Below, one piece after another: positions 27,638 through 35,915 of a DNA stretch of 64,000 nt. The notes beneath the pieces were generated by a model. It was not told the DNA's origin. It searched no databases and saw nothing but the letters and a program-made list of their open reading frames with translations. Position numbers and translations under genes: made by a program. The DNA lies in NCBI GenBank assembly GCA_002794105.1, contig PHFL01000007.1, positions 131,728 through 195,727 on the forward strand. Direction: 5' to 3'. Numbering within the stretch: position 1 is the stretch's first letter; every line of letters begins with the position of its first letter. The DNA comes from Candidatus Thermochlorobacter aerophilus. Its GTDB lineage: Bacteria > Bacteroidota > Chlorobiia > Chlorobiales > Thermochlorobacteraceae.

Positions 27638-27666
27638 AAAGCCCGACCCTTGCCGTCGGGCTTTTT
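27638..27666 (+). terminator. Intrinsic terminator after mrp-nfu
   Basis: AAAGCCCGAC and GTCGGGCTTT form a perfect 10-bp stem with a 7-base loop and a T run to 27666, just after the nfu stop. Confidence 0.9.
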
Positions 27667-27697
27667 AGGTTCTATGGCAGCAAGCAGTGAAGCAAGG

Positions 27698-27728
27698 TTT
27701 GAAAAGCCTTTAACTTAGGCTAAATTGC
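27698..27728 (+). promoter_or_regulatory. Candidate promoter of the PuhE-like gene
   Basis: TTTG at 27698-27701 and TAAATTGC at 27721-27728 are spaced by 19 bases. The second box differs from TAnnTTTG at two positions. The gene starts 49 bases later. Confidence 0.35.
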
Positions 27729-27777
27729 GTGTAGCTATTGTGCTGCAAAAAGACATGAACATTGAAAGGAGCAAAGT

Positions 27778-28695
27778 ATGTCTGCAGTAAAGACTGTGCG
27801 CCAATCAAGCTTGGCTCACCGCAATGGAACATTAGACATTTCAAATGATAACCCAAATGAACCCACCCAAAACAAAACAGCATTTGCACGACTTACCGAA
27901 GAAGTCTCAGTTAGGCTAAATGACTCGCAGTGGCGTCTCTATGCCTTAATTGCCTCTGGGGTAATATACTCGGTCGTATTCTGGTGGCTATCTACAGCAG
28001 CTATCATTTACTTTAATTTTCAGCCGAATTATCGGGCAGTTGTCTTTGGCATTGCATTAGCATTGATGCTAGGAGCAATCTATACACTCTATGCTCATCG
28101 GCAATCTGAAACGGTCGCAAGCGCATTTTTAACTTTTACAGCAGGCTCAATTGTCTGGGCATTTGTAGAAGTCAGTTTCTACACGGGTTATATCGTTGGA
28201 CCGCAGGTGCGTCCCATCTTTACGGTAGGGCCGTCGGTTATTGGATTTTTCAAAGCAATCCATCGAAGTCTCTATCATGAAGGGTTAGTGTTGGGATTAG
28301 TGGGATTGATGATTGTGCTAGGTATTGGTGCAAAAAATAAGTTCGGAGTCTACACGTTTTTGATGTACTGGTTTATGCATCAATCTGCCAAGTTGAACAT
28401 ATTTTTGGGGGTGATGAATACAGGGCGAGAGTTTGTGCCAGATACAGTTGCCGACATGACCCAATACATGACGATTGCACACATGAACTGGCTTTTTCCG
28501 TTCTCAATTACATTTTGCACGCTACTGGTTGCGCAGCTGCTAAAAAAGGTCGGTATGGCACAAGAGCCGCAATGGCGACGTGTCGGATTTGCCATCATCG
28601 GCACGATGGCACTTATGGCACTGCTTGAGCATTGGCTCTTGGTGCTACCGCTCAATCAATCCCTTTGGGATATTGTTATCAAGCGGTTGCACTAG
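27778..28695 (+). CDS. PuhE-like photosynthetic complex assembly protein (DUF3623)
   Basis: A 305-residue polytopic membrane protein with about seven helices after a polar 45-residue N-terminus. Features remembered from PuhE of purple bacteria are all present in order: WWLSTAA in helix 1, WAFVEVSFYTGYIVGP in helix 3, YHEGLVLGLVGLM, then the hallmark QSAKLNIFLGV followed by EFVPD, MNWLFPFSIT, and ALLEHWLLVLPL near the end. In purple bacteria puhE lies in the photosynthesis cluster and affects bacteriochlorophyll and complex assembly. Here the gene is alone, with AAAGGAG before ATG 27778 and its own candidate promoter. No puh or puf gene adjoins. The role in this organism is inference. Confidence 0.85.
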   Translation: MSAVKTVRQSSLAHRNGTLDISNDNPNEPTQNKTAFARLTEEVSVRLNDSQWRLYALIASGVIYSVVFWWLSTAAIIYFNFQPNYRAVVFGIALALMLGAIYTLYAHRQSETVASAFLTFTAGSIVWAFVEVSFYTGYIVGPQVRPIFTVGPSVIGFFKAIHRSLYHEGLVLGLVGLMIVLGIGAKNKFGVYTFLMYWFMHQSAKLNIFLGVMNTGREFVPDTVADMTQYMTIAHMNWLFPFSITFCTLLVAQLLKKVGMAQEPQWRRVGFAIIGTMALMALLEHWLLVLPLNQSLWDIVIKRLH

Positions 28696-28754
28696 CTAAA
28701 TGCGACGCACTGAGCATAATGCTTAGCGAAAGTTAGTGTCAGCGAAAGTCTGCA

Positions 28755-29756
28755 TTAGATGAGCTGTCGGGAGCGATACCACGAAAACGAACGGGCAATG
28801 GTTTCCACAAATGCTTCGCCCACGCTGCGACGGTTATCGAACCCTAATTCACGTTTGGCTTTTTCAGAAGTGAAGTAGAAAAACTTACTGGCAGAAAGTA
28901 GAATTTCACGATTTGCTAGTGAAGTAATCCGATGCAGGCGGCGCGCTTTAGCAGTCAGCGCGATGAAAATTTTGACAATGCTTTCGGAAAGTGGAATGAG
29001 CACTCTGGGCGCACCGACCACTTGGCAGATGATATCGAACACTTGCTTGTAGGTTAAATTTTCACCACCCAAAATGTAGCGCTCCCCACACTTGCCTTTT
29101 TCCATAGCGGCAATATGCCCTTCAGCGACATCTTCCACATCGGCTACGCAGATACCGCCTGTGGGATAGGCAGGAATTTTGTGATAATACAAATCGCGAA
29201 TAAGTCGTCCAGCGTGAAAGTTGATGTCTCCGGCGCCAAAGACATAACTTGGATTGACAATTACGCAGTCGAGCTGATTTTGGGCAGCTTTGCGCACTTC
29301 TTCTTCCGCAAGGTGCTTGGTTGTGTAGTATGGTACATTGAGTTCGTCTAAGTTCCATGTCTGGGATTCATCGGCAGGCTGTTTTGTTCCTGTAATACCA
29401 ATTGCTGAGATGGAACTGGTGTAGATAAGTCGTTTGACATGGTGGCGTTCAGCAGCGCGTAGCACATTTTTCGTGCCTTCTACATTGATGCGATACAGTT
29501 CTTCAGCTTTTTTGGGACCGATGTAGGCTTTACCAGCGCAGTGGTAGACGTAATCTATGCCGTGCATAGCGGCTTGCAGAGACTCCAAGTCAGTGACATC
29601 GCCATAACGCAGTTCAACGGAATCAAGAATATCTTCAATAGCATAGAGCTTAGATTGTCGCCGTACGAGCAGAACAACTCTTTCGCCGCGGCGAACCAAT
29701 TGTCGGGCAAGTGCAGACCCAATGAAACCCGTGGCGCCTGTAACAAGAACACTCAT
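28755..29756 (-). CDS. NAD(P)-dependent sugar epimerase/dehydratase-type SDR (HpnA/dihydroflavonol-reductase-like)
   Basis: Extended short-chain dehydrogenase of about 333 residues. The Rossmann motif TGATGFIGSALAR lies at residues 6-18, GDVTD near 58, the catalytic YxxxK (YYTTK) near 156, and NPSYVFGAGD near 178. The order and spacing match hopanoid-associated HpnA and dihydroflavonol-reductase-like proteins. Substrate is unknown. The frame extends upstream to 29825, but ATG 29756 is preceded by AAGGAGGAAACT, a near-perfect ribosome-binding site, which fixes the start. It is the last gene of the minus-strand run. A 7-bp inverted repeat (TCTCGCT/AGCGAGA) lies just upstream at 29783-29820. Confidence 0.88.
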   Translation of the reverse strand: MSVLVTGATGFIGSALARQLVRRGERVVLLVRRQSKLYAIEDILDSVELRYGDVTDLESLQAAMHGIDYVYHCAGKAYIGPKKAEELYRINVEGTKNVLRAAERHHVKRLIYTSSISAIGITGTKQPADESQTWNLDELNVPYYTTKHLAEEEVRKAAQNQLDCVIVNPSYVFGAGDINFHAGRLIRDLYYHKIPAYPTGGICVADVEDVAEGHIAAMEKGKCGERYILGGENLTYKQVFDIICQVVGAPRVLIPLSESIVKIFIALTAKARRLHRITSLANREILLSASKFFYFTSEKAKRELGFDNRRSVGEAFVETIARSFSWYRSRQLI

Positions 29757-29849
29757 AGTTTCCTCCTTTTCCAATGTTAGGGTCTCGCTACTGATAGTTC
29801 GTTCATTTTTAAGAGCGAGAACCAAGGTTTTGCCTTGCGTCTCTAAAAG

Positions 29850-30464
29850 TTACTTTGCTCGGCGTGGTTTTGGGCGTTGAGGAGATGAAGCAGTTTCAGC
29901 AACTTGAGAAGCGCGCTCAAGGCTGTCTAATTTCTGCTCATAAAGCTTAATCTGTGCATCAAGTGCTTCATGTCGGGGCATAAATGCATTAAGTTCTTCA
30001 CGAAGTTTCTCGGCTTTTTGCTTGAAACCATCAAAAGTTTTGCCTTCATGGGTACCGCCCTTGAAATCTTCTTCAATAAGCCGCCTGTCAAAGGCAAATG
30101 AACCATCTAAAAGCTTTGGAATGAGCTGTTTGCTGGCTTCTGCTAAGTCTTTAAGTGCAGCGAGCTTATTTTCGTGCTCATCGACAAGTTTTTGATGAGC
30201 TTTGGTAAGGGCGTTATAGACAGAATCGTTTTTGCCAAGCTTTTTCTTGAGTGCGGCATTTTTTTCGTTGTAAGTTTTTTGCTCGCTGTTGAGGTAGGTT
30301 TGATTGCCGTCAAACTTAGCGATGTCTTGCTCGAGGGCGCTGACGAACTGTTCAATTTCAGAAGCAAGGGTCTTATTCTCAGCGGGAGGTTGGCAACTGA
30401 CTAAAACTCCAGCGCACAAGCACGCAAGAAGAAACCCTGAAAGGTAAGTGGTTCTCATGTTCAT
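29850..30464 (-). CDS. Coiled-coil lipoprotein of unknown function
   Basis: About 204 residues from ATG 30464 (or 30458). A signal sequence ends in the lipobox LVSC (Cys near 24), predicting attachment to a membrane lipid. The rest is almost wholly charged helix rich in Lys, Glu and Ala, with heptad spacing. It ends in a Pro/Arg-rich tail (PQRPKPRRAK). It is adjacent to a second lipoprotein of the same style (30614-31147). No domain is recognised. Confidence 0.7.
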   Translation of the reverse strand: MNMRTTYLSGFLLACLCAGVLVSCQPPAENKTLASEIEQFVSALEQDIAKFDGNQTYLNSEQKTYNEKNAALKKKLGKNDSVYNALTKAHQKLVDEHENKLAALKDLAEASKQLIPKLLDGSFAFDRRLIEEDFKGGTHEGKTFDGFKQKAEKLREELNAFMPRHEALDAQIKLYEQKLDSLERASQVAETASSPQRPKPRRAK

Positions 30465-30613
30465 GTTGGTCTCGGCGGACTGAGAAAAGTTAAGCGCAAC
30501 AACGCATGTTTGACAAAGAGAAAGCATTGTAAATCAAAACAGCTGGCTGACTGCACTTTGTGCTCAGGCTTTTCCTTTACAATGCTTTCCCGAAAAATAC
30601 AAAATTAATTAGG

Positions 30614-31147
30614 TTATTTTTTGCCTTTGGCGGCAGCTTGAGTTTGTGTTTGCGCCGCGGCAGCGGCCATTTCATCGAACTTTTTGTGGTCAGCATCAAT
30701 TTGTGCATGCTCTTGCATCATCTTTTCATGAGCTGCTTTCATTTCTTCAACATCTTTCTTCATTTGTTCAAGCGCTTTTTTCATCTCGGCAAGCTCACCG
30801 ATTTTGGCGGTATATTTTTTGACAACTTCATCAAACGACTTGAGTTTTTCCATTTGCGCGTTCATTACGGTCTCGTGCTGCGAAAGCAGAGCCTTATGTG
30901 CGGCAACCATAGAGTCCATAGCAGGCGTAGATTTCCCAGCAGCTTTGAGTGAGTCGTAGCGCTGTTCCATGCGCTTGTGGTCTTCATCTTCCTTCTGATG
31001 TGCTTTCATGAAAGTCTCATGTGTTGAGGCAGCTTCGCTGGCAAGTTTTTTGAGCTCTTCAAGCGTCTGAAGTTGCTCTTTGCTGGGACCGCAGCCAAGC
31101 AAGCCAGAGAGACCGAGAATAAGCAAAAAGAAAAGAAGTTTTTGCAT
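30614..31147 (-). CDS. Coiled-coil lipoprotein of unknown function, Met- and His-rich
   Basis: A 177-residue protein with a short lipoprotein signal (MQKLLFFLLILGLSGLLGC, Cys19). A long charged helix rich in Lys, Glu, Met, His and Gln follows, with recurring AHxK/EMM-like units (MKAHQKEDEDHKRME, AAHEKMMQEHAQID), and a short Ala/Gln tail. The many Met and His residues might bind metal, but no set motif is present. The frame could extend to 31252; ATG 31147 places the signal peptide correctly. It starts 13 bases after the BMP lipoprotein stop. Confidence 0.7.
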   Translation of the reverse strand: MQKLLFFLLILGLSGLLGCGPSKEQLQTLEELKKLASEAASTHETFMKAHQKEDEDHKRMEQRYDSLKAAGKSTPAMDSMVAAHKALLSQHETVMNAQMEKLKSFDEVVKKYTAKIGELAEMKKALEQMKKDVEEMKAAHEKMMQEHAQIDADHKKFDEMAAAAAQTQTQAAAKGKK

Positions 31148-31160
31148 AGTCGTGTTTGTT

Positions 31161-32210
31161 TTATGGGTTTGTTTGAGAAGATGTTCCAAGTGGTTGAATT
31201 TCGCCGCTGATGATTTTGGCGCGCAGGTCCTCCACTTTGGCGCGCACATCATCGGGGATAAGGGGCTTGTTTTTTTCGTTATAGACGTAGTCGACGCCTT
31301 TTGAAGCTAAGCCCAAGATAAGAGGACGACCGCCCTGAAAGGTGCCATCTTTAACCTGTCGTGCAACTTCGTAGACAGCATTGTCGACGAGTTTAACCAT
31401 GCTGGTCAGTACTAGCCCAGGTGCGGCATCTTCTTGGTTCATATCGACACCGATGACGAACCTTTGTTTTTCACGAGCGGCATCAAAGACACCGTCGCCA
31501 GTTTTGCCAGAAGCGTGGTAAATCACATCGGCATTGCGTCCGTATTGAATCAGAGCAAGTTCTTTGCCTTTGACGGGATTGTTGAAGCCTTCGCCACTTA
31601 AACCTGCATAGCCCACTTCAACCTTGATGTCAGGGCGCACATACTTTGCTCCATTGATGTAACCGCGCTCAAACTTTTTAATCAGAGGTGAATCCATTCC
31701 GCCGACGAAACCAATGACGCCAGTTTTGCTTGTCAGCGCGGCGATGGCGCCCACCAAAAACGAGCCTTCTTCTTCCTTGAACAGGATAGGTAACAGGTTA
31801 TCGGGAATTTTGCGTGTGCTATCTAAAGTGTAATCGACACAGGCAAACTTTTTGTCAGGGAATGCCAAAGCAACATCGGTAATATCGTCTGTAAAAATAA
31901 AGCCTGCACCGACAATCAATTTGACGTCGGGCTGTGCAGCCAGTTGTTCAAGAGCAGTTTTGCGGTCTGCTCCAGCGCCGGGCTCAATGTATTCGAGTTT
32001 AAGTGAAAAGTCTTTTACGGCGCGCTCCAAGCCAGCAAAAGCCGCATCGTTGAAAGATTTATCGCCCCTGCCGCCCACATCAAAAACTAATCCAACCTTG
32101 AATGCCGCTGAACCAGAAGGTTCTACCAGCTTTGCACCATCTTTCTTCCGTACACAACCGACAGCGAAAAGTGCAAGGCTCAAAAGAAAAAGTAAGTGAT
32201 GAACCTGCAT
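31161..32210 (-). CDS. BMP family (PnrA/TmpC-like) substrate-binding lipoprotein
   Basis: A 349-residue periplasmic binding protein of the basic-membrane-protein family, typically for purine nucleosides. The lipobox is LFAVGC (Cys19). Family segments include LVFDVGGRGDKSFNDAAFAGL (about 40-60), the binding-site VGFVGGMDSPLI and the G-x-x-x-DMNQ segment (VIGVDMNQED). The nucleoside-stacking residues are plausible by position, not verified. No ABC ATPase or permease of the YufNPQ type is next to it, so the transporter, if any, is elsewhere. It follows nuoJ by 6 bases. Confidence 0.88.
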   Translation of the reverse strand: MQVHHLLFLLSLALFAVGCVRKKDGAKLVEPSGSAAFKVGLVFDVGGRGDKSFNDAAFAGLERAVKDFSLKLEYIEPGAGADRKTALEQLAAQPDVKLIVGAGFIFTDDITDVALAFPDKKFACVDYTLDSTRKIPDNLLPILFKEEEGSFLVGAIAALTSKTGVIGFVGGMDSPLIKKFERGYINGAKYVRPDIKVEVGYAGLSGEGFNNPVKGKELALIQYGRNADVIYHASGKTGDGVFDAAREKQRFVIGVDMNQEDAAPGLVLTSMVKLVDNAVYEVARQVKDGTFQGGRPLILGLASKGVDYVYNEKNKPLIPDDVRAKVEDLRAKIISGEIQPLGTSSQTNP

Positions 32211-32216
32211 GTCTGT

Positions 32217-32735
32217 TCAAGAGGTATGGAGTTTTTTCTTGGATAAAACCACAGCACCGACGATAGCAAGAAGCAAGAGCACAGAGACAATTTCAAAGGG
32301 AAAGAGAAAATTGGTCAGAAGCTCACGCCCAATGAATTTGGCTTCGCCAATTTGAGCCGCAGTGAGCGTGCTTTGCTTAATTGGCAAATCCAGCTTCAAA
32401 CTCAAGATGTAGAGCATTTCAACGAGCAAAGCCGCAGAGAGCAATACAGCAAAGCCTTTTTTGAGGTCAAAATTTTCGGAAAGCGCCGCTTCATCATCCA
32501 AATTGAGTAGCATGATGGTGAAAAGAAAAAGCACCATGATAGCGCCAGCATAGACCAACACCTGCACGACGGCAATAAACTGCGCCTGCAAAAGCAAGTA
32601 AAGACCGCCCAGCGCAAAGAAGTTCAAGACCAAAAACAGCGCACTTGTGACAGGATTGCGGGCAACAACAGTGCCAACGGATGCCACAACAACCTGAGCA
32701 CCTAAGAAAACAAAGAGGAAACTGCTGATGTCCAT
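32217..32735 (-). CDS. nuoJ: NADH-quinone oxidoreductase subunit J, isolated gene
   Basis: Membrane subunit of respiratory complex I (or the related photosynthetic NDH-type complex). It has 172 residues and five hydrophobic helices. The conserved motifs NPVTSALFLVLNFFALGGLYLLLQAQFIAVVQVLVYAGAIMVLFLF are intact (residues about 27-72, helices 2-3). The C-terminal helix starts at FPFEIVSVLLLLAIVGAVVL. The rest of the nuo operon (usually H-I-J-K-L) is not in the window. It lies between two binding-protein lipoproteins, with 6 bases to the next gene. Confidence 0.93.
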   Translation of the reverse strand: MDISSFLFVFLGAQVVVASVGTVVARNPVTSALFLVLNFFALGGLYLLLQAQFIAVVQVLVYAGAIMVLFLFTIMLLNLDDEAALSENFDLKKGFAVLLSAALLVEMLYILSLKLDLPIKQSTLTAAQIGEAKFIGRELLTNFLFPFEIVSVLLLLAIVGAVVLSKKKLHTS

Positions 32736-32825
32736 GTTACCAAATATGTAGCTGGTAGGTTTTTTAACACAGTCGGGCGCAAGTTAGCTAAAATTTCAGT
32801 AATGAAAAAGTCACATTTGTAGCAC

Positions 32826-34517
32826 TTACTGAATTTCCCACTCGTGAGCATTGATGAGCACCGCCAGCATATTGACCTTAACATGTTTGAGACGAGCATT
32901 GAAGCCTTGCAGTTCGTCGTAGTAATAAAGGAAAGTGCGTGGCTGCTCGTCGTGCAAAATTTCCTGAAATTCATACCAATACTGGCGGGCGCTATCAGTG
33001 GGAAGAGGTTCGGTCAATCGCATGCAGATGGTGTCTAAGCGCGCATGTTGAAAACATGAGGAGTTGAAGGGCGTATTTTTGAAGTCAGAGTTCCAAATCG
33101 TCAGCTGAAAAGGCAGGGTTTCAGCGGAAAGTCCAGACAGCGCAGCATCGTAGCGCAGTTGATTTTGATTTTCGTTGAAAACCACTGCCTCAACTGCTGA
33201 GAGCGTGCACTCAATGCCAATTTCTTTGAGGTTTTGTTGAATTGCCGTAGCCGCATAAGCTCGACGCTGATTGCCAGCAGGGTAAGCCAGTGTAATCGCA
33301 AAAGGCTTTCCATCTTTTTCCAAAATCCCCGATTGCGAGCGTCTCCAGCCAGCTGCTTCAAGCAAAGCAAGGGCTTTGGTAGGATTGTAGTCGTAGCCAT
33401 GTAAGGATGGGTGCAAAATGCTTTTGTAAGCAGGTGAAAGCGAAGTATTGACGATGGTGGCATGGTCTTTGCCCATGAAGCCTTCTGCGATGGCTTGACG
33501 GTTAATCGCATAGGTCATGGCTTGGCGCACACGCTTATCACCAAAGAAGAAATTCGGCACGATTTTGCCAGTGCGACGGTAAGTTTCGCCATCGATATTG
33601 AGCCAGACGATGCTATCGAAACTGCGAAACCGCACGGGAAGGATGGTAAGATTGGGGTTTTGCTGCACTTCGCTTACATCTTTCGGACTGATGCCACCAG
33701 CAGACATGATGACATCGACTTCACCAGTCTTGAAAGCGGTCAGGCGCGTGGTGTATTCAGGAATGACACGAAACACAATGCGCTCGAGCTTGGCTGGATG
33801 AGGCAAAACCGAACGCGGATTAGAGACCAAGACCAGTGATTTTTGCCGTTCCCACTTTTCAACCTTAAACGGTCCGCCGCCGACAATAGGCAGTTCGGCA
33901 GCTTTGGCGCGCAAATCCTTAGGGTCAATTTTTTCAAAGATGTGTTTGGCAATCGGCATGAGGTCGTAGAAATGGTCCAGGATAACGAGCGGCGCAAGCG
34001 GTTTGCTAAAGTTGAGAATCAGTGTGGTATCGTTCGGGGTTTGCACGCCCTGCTCGAAGTCGAGATTGCCGTCTTTGTCACGAACGAGGTCTTGAACATA
34101 CTGCTGGCGGGTGCTGGCGACGGCAGGATGCGCATAGAGCTGGTAAGAGAATTTCAGGTCGGCAGCGGTGATGGGGTGTCCGTCATCCCACTGTGCGTCA
34201 GAGCGCAGGTAAAACGTGGCGCGTCGTCCATCGGGCGAAAACTCCCAACGCTTGGCAAGGCAAGGCAAGTAACGCACCTCGCCTGTGGCTTCATCAAAAT
34301 CAGCCTGAACAAGTTTAGGAAAAACCTGAATGCAGACTTCACGAGAAATCGAGAGCTGAATTAGAAGAGGATTGAGGTGGTCGAAGTCGTTAGCAATCGC
34401 AATCACAACAGGCTTTTTGGCAGAAGCATGCTCTTCACTTTTTTTGCACGAAAGACTAAGCAAGAGTAAACCTGCGCTCACTATCACGCTAAGCCAAAAC
34501 CGTGAAGGTGAAAGCAT
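32826..34517 (-). CDS. Family 5 extracellular solute-binding lipoprotein (OppA/DppA-like)
   Basis: About 563 residues. The lipobox LLSLSC lies near residue 24. The SBP_bac_5 core is clear: LAKRWEFSPDGRRATFYLR..WDDGHPITAADLKFSY near 90-125, VGGGPFKVEKWERQKSLVL, then TYAINRQAI and YAATAIQQNLKEIGIECTL. These bind oligopeptides or similar solutes for an ABC importer. No permease or ATPase gene is adjacent. ATG 34517 is preferred to the TTG at 34532. It follows cobC by 28 bases, so a cobalamin-precursor role is possible but unsupported. Confidence 0.9.
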   Translation of the reverse strand: MLSPSRFWLSVIVSAGLLLLSLSCKKSEEHASAKKPVVIAIANDFDHLNPLLIQLSISREVCIQVFPKLVQADFDEATGEVRYLPCLAKRWEFSPDGRRATFYLRSDAQWDDGHPITAADLKFSYQLYAHPAVASTRQQYVQDLVRDKDGNLDFEQGVQTPNDTTLILNFSKPLAPLVILDHFYDLMPIAKHIFEKIDPKDLRAKAAELPIVGGGPFKVEKWERQKSLVLVSNPRSVLPHPAKLERIVFRVIPEYTTRLTAFKTGEVDVIMSAGGISPKDVSEVQQNPNLTILPVRFRSFDSIVWLNIDGETYRRTGKIVPNFFFGDKRVRQAMTYAINRQAIAEGFMGKDHATIVNTSLSPAYKSILHPSLHGYDYNPTKALALLEAAGWRRSQSGILEKDGKPFAITLAYPAGNQRRAYAATAIQQNLKEIGIECTLSAVEAVVFNENQNQLRYDAALSGLSAETLPFQLTIWNSDFKNTPFNSSCFQHARLDTICMRLTEPLPTDSARQYWYEFQEILHDEQPRTFLYYYDELQGFNARLKHVKVNMLAVLINAHEWEIQ

Positions 34518-34545
34518 AAGCACCTGACGCAAGTGAGGCTATGAT

Positions 34546-35130
34546 TTAGTTGTTAAGACCATGCAATGACCATTGACCATTGGTGTATTGCAAATGCAAA
34601 ATGCCCCCAAACGCGACATCGACAGAAAACGCACGCTGAAGGGGTAAGCCGATAGCGTGGCAAAGTGCGGCGCGCATGGGACCAGCATGCGTCACAATCA
34701 CAATCCGTTGCTCGGGGCGTTGCAGAAGTAAATCCATTTGCAGACTGATGCGGTGGTGAAGTGATTGGAAAGATTCACCATCGGGCGGCGCCACGCGCAC
34801 AAAGTCTTTCATCCATGCCTGAAGCACGATACTGTCATGGGTTTCAATGTCTTCCCAAGTGCGATTTTCCCACTGACCGAAATTGACTTCACGCCAAGCT
34901 GGTGTAGGGTCTGGCTCAAGTCCAAGTTGAGAGGCAGCAGCTTTGGCAAGTTCGAGGCAGCGGTCAAGGTCGCTTGAAATAATGAGCTCTGGCTTGAGTG
35001 TCACTAAGCGAGCCGCCACAAGGTGGATATTGCGCCGACCAAGTTCTGAAAGTGGAACATTGGTGTGACCAATACAGCGCGCCTGACTATTTTGTTCAAC
35101 TTCCGTGTGGCGCACTAAAAAAATGTCCAT
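34546..35130 (-). CDS. cobC: Alpha-ribazole phosphatase (histidine phosphatase superfamily)
   Basis: A 194-residue phosphatase. The RHTE catalytic motif (Arg7-His8, LVRHTEVEQN) opens the protein, with the family's GRR/LIISSDLDRC and EVNFGQWENRTWEDIE segments and a late catalytic VTHAGPMRA. The FGxWENxTWEDI pattern and direct overlap (16 bases) with cobS support alpha-ribazole-5'-phosphate dephosphorylation in adenosylcobalamin assembly over a general phosphoglycerate mutase role. Confidence 0.87.
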   Translation of the reverse strand: MDIFLVRHTEVEQNSQARCIGHTNVPLSELGRRNIHLVAARLVTLKPELIISSDLDRCLELAKAAASQLGLEPDPTPAWREVNFGQWENRTWEDIETHDSIVLQAWMKDFVRVAPPDGESFQSLHHRISLQMDLLLQRPEQRIVIVTHAGPMRAALCHAIGLPLQRAFSVDVAFGGILHLQYTNGQWSLHGLNN

Positions 35131-35915
35131 GCCAGTAACTGCAAATTTGGAGCGTTTTTGAAAATCAAGATGACAAAATATAGCGAAACTTCGCTAATCT
35201 GATTGGCGGCGCCAAGCACATCGCCTGTGATGCCACCGATGCGGCGCGCTGAAAATTTGGCAGAAAGAAAACTGGCAAGAAACGCAAAACCTACAATGCC
35301 AAGAGCAAATGCGCGAAAGCAAAGCAGGCTAATTGCACCAAAACTTAGCAGAGCCAGCCAAAAGCGTGAAGCCGTAACCGCACTGGCAAAGGGTTTTGAA
35401 GTGGCCGATTCAGCTCGCACATAGGGCAAACGCCAAATAAGCCAAAGGCTCGACCAGCGTCCAGCCGTATGCGCCACAATCAAGGAAAGCATTGCCGTCT
35501 CAAGGTCTAAGCTACCAAGTTGCGTCAGCAGTGTCCACTTTGCCGTCAGAAGAAACCACAGGGCAATTGCACCATATGTGCCGATGCGGCTATCGCGCAT
35601 AATTTCCAAGACACGTGCAGCGTCGCTGGCGCCACCGAAGCCATCGGCGCTATCGGCAAGCCCATCTTCATGAAAAGCCCCTGTAAGCAAAATCGTGCTT
35701 AGCATGGAAAGCAGCACAGCAAGCGGCAATGGCAAGAGCATGGCACCTAACCACAGCACGCCAGCACCAAAAGCCCCAACGCCTGCACCAACTAACGGAA
35801 AATACACGGTGCAATGCGCCAGCAAAGACTGCTCATAACGCACCCAGCGACCAACGGGCAGGCGCGTCAGAAACATGACCGCTATCAAAAAGATATTCCA
35901 CTGTGCCCTCAACAC
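35115..35915 (-). CDS. cobS: Adenosylcobinamide-GDP ribazoletransferase
   Basis: Integral membrane enzyme joining alpha-ribazole to adenosylcobinamide-GDP, the last condensation of cobalamin. It has 266 residues and about six or seven helices. The family signature GAFHEDGLADSADGFGG (about 79-95) is present, as are MRDSRIGTYGA and TGDVLGAANQISE. The GTG start at 35915 touches the stop of the upstream amidotransferase gene (no gap), which suggests translational coupling. Confidence 0.94.
   Translation of the reverse strand: MLRAQWNIFLIAVMFLTRLPVGRWVRYEQSLLAHCTVYFPLVGAGVGAFGAGVLWLGAMLLPLPLAVLLSMLSTILLTGAFHEDGLADSADGFGGASDAARVLEIMRDSRIGTYGAIALWFLLTAKWTLLTQLGSLDLETAMLSLIVAHTAGRWSSLWLIWRLPYVRAESATSKPFASAVTASRFWLALLSFGAISLLCFRAFALGIVGFAFLASFLSAKFSARRIGGITGDVLGAANQISEVSLYFVILIFKNAPNLQLLAWTFF

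Noticed and set aside
27778..28695. Heme-copper oxidase or cytochrome b-type subunit for the seven-helix protein
   Set aside because: The expected histidine ligand pattern of oxidase subunit I is absent, whereas all PuhE motifs fit in order.
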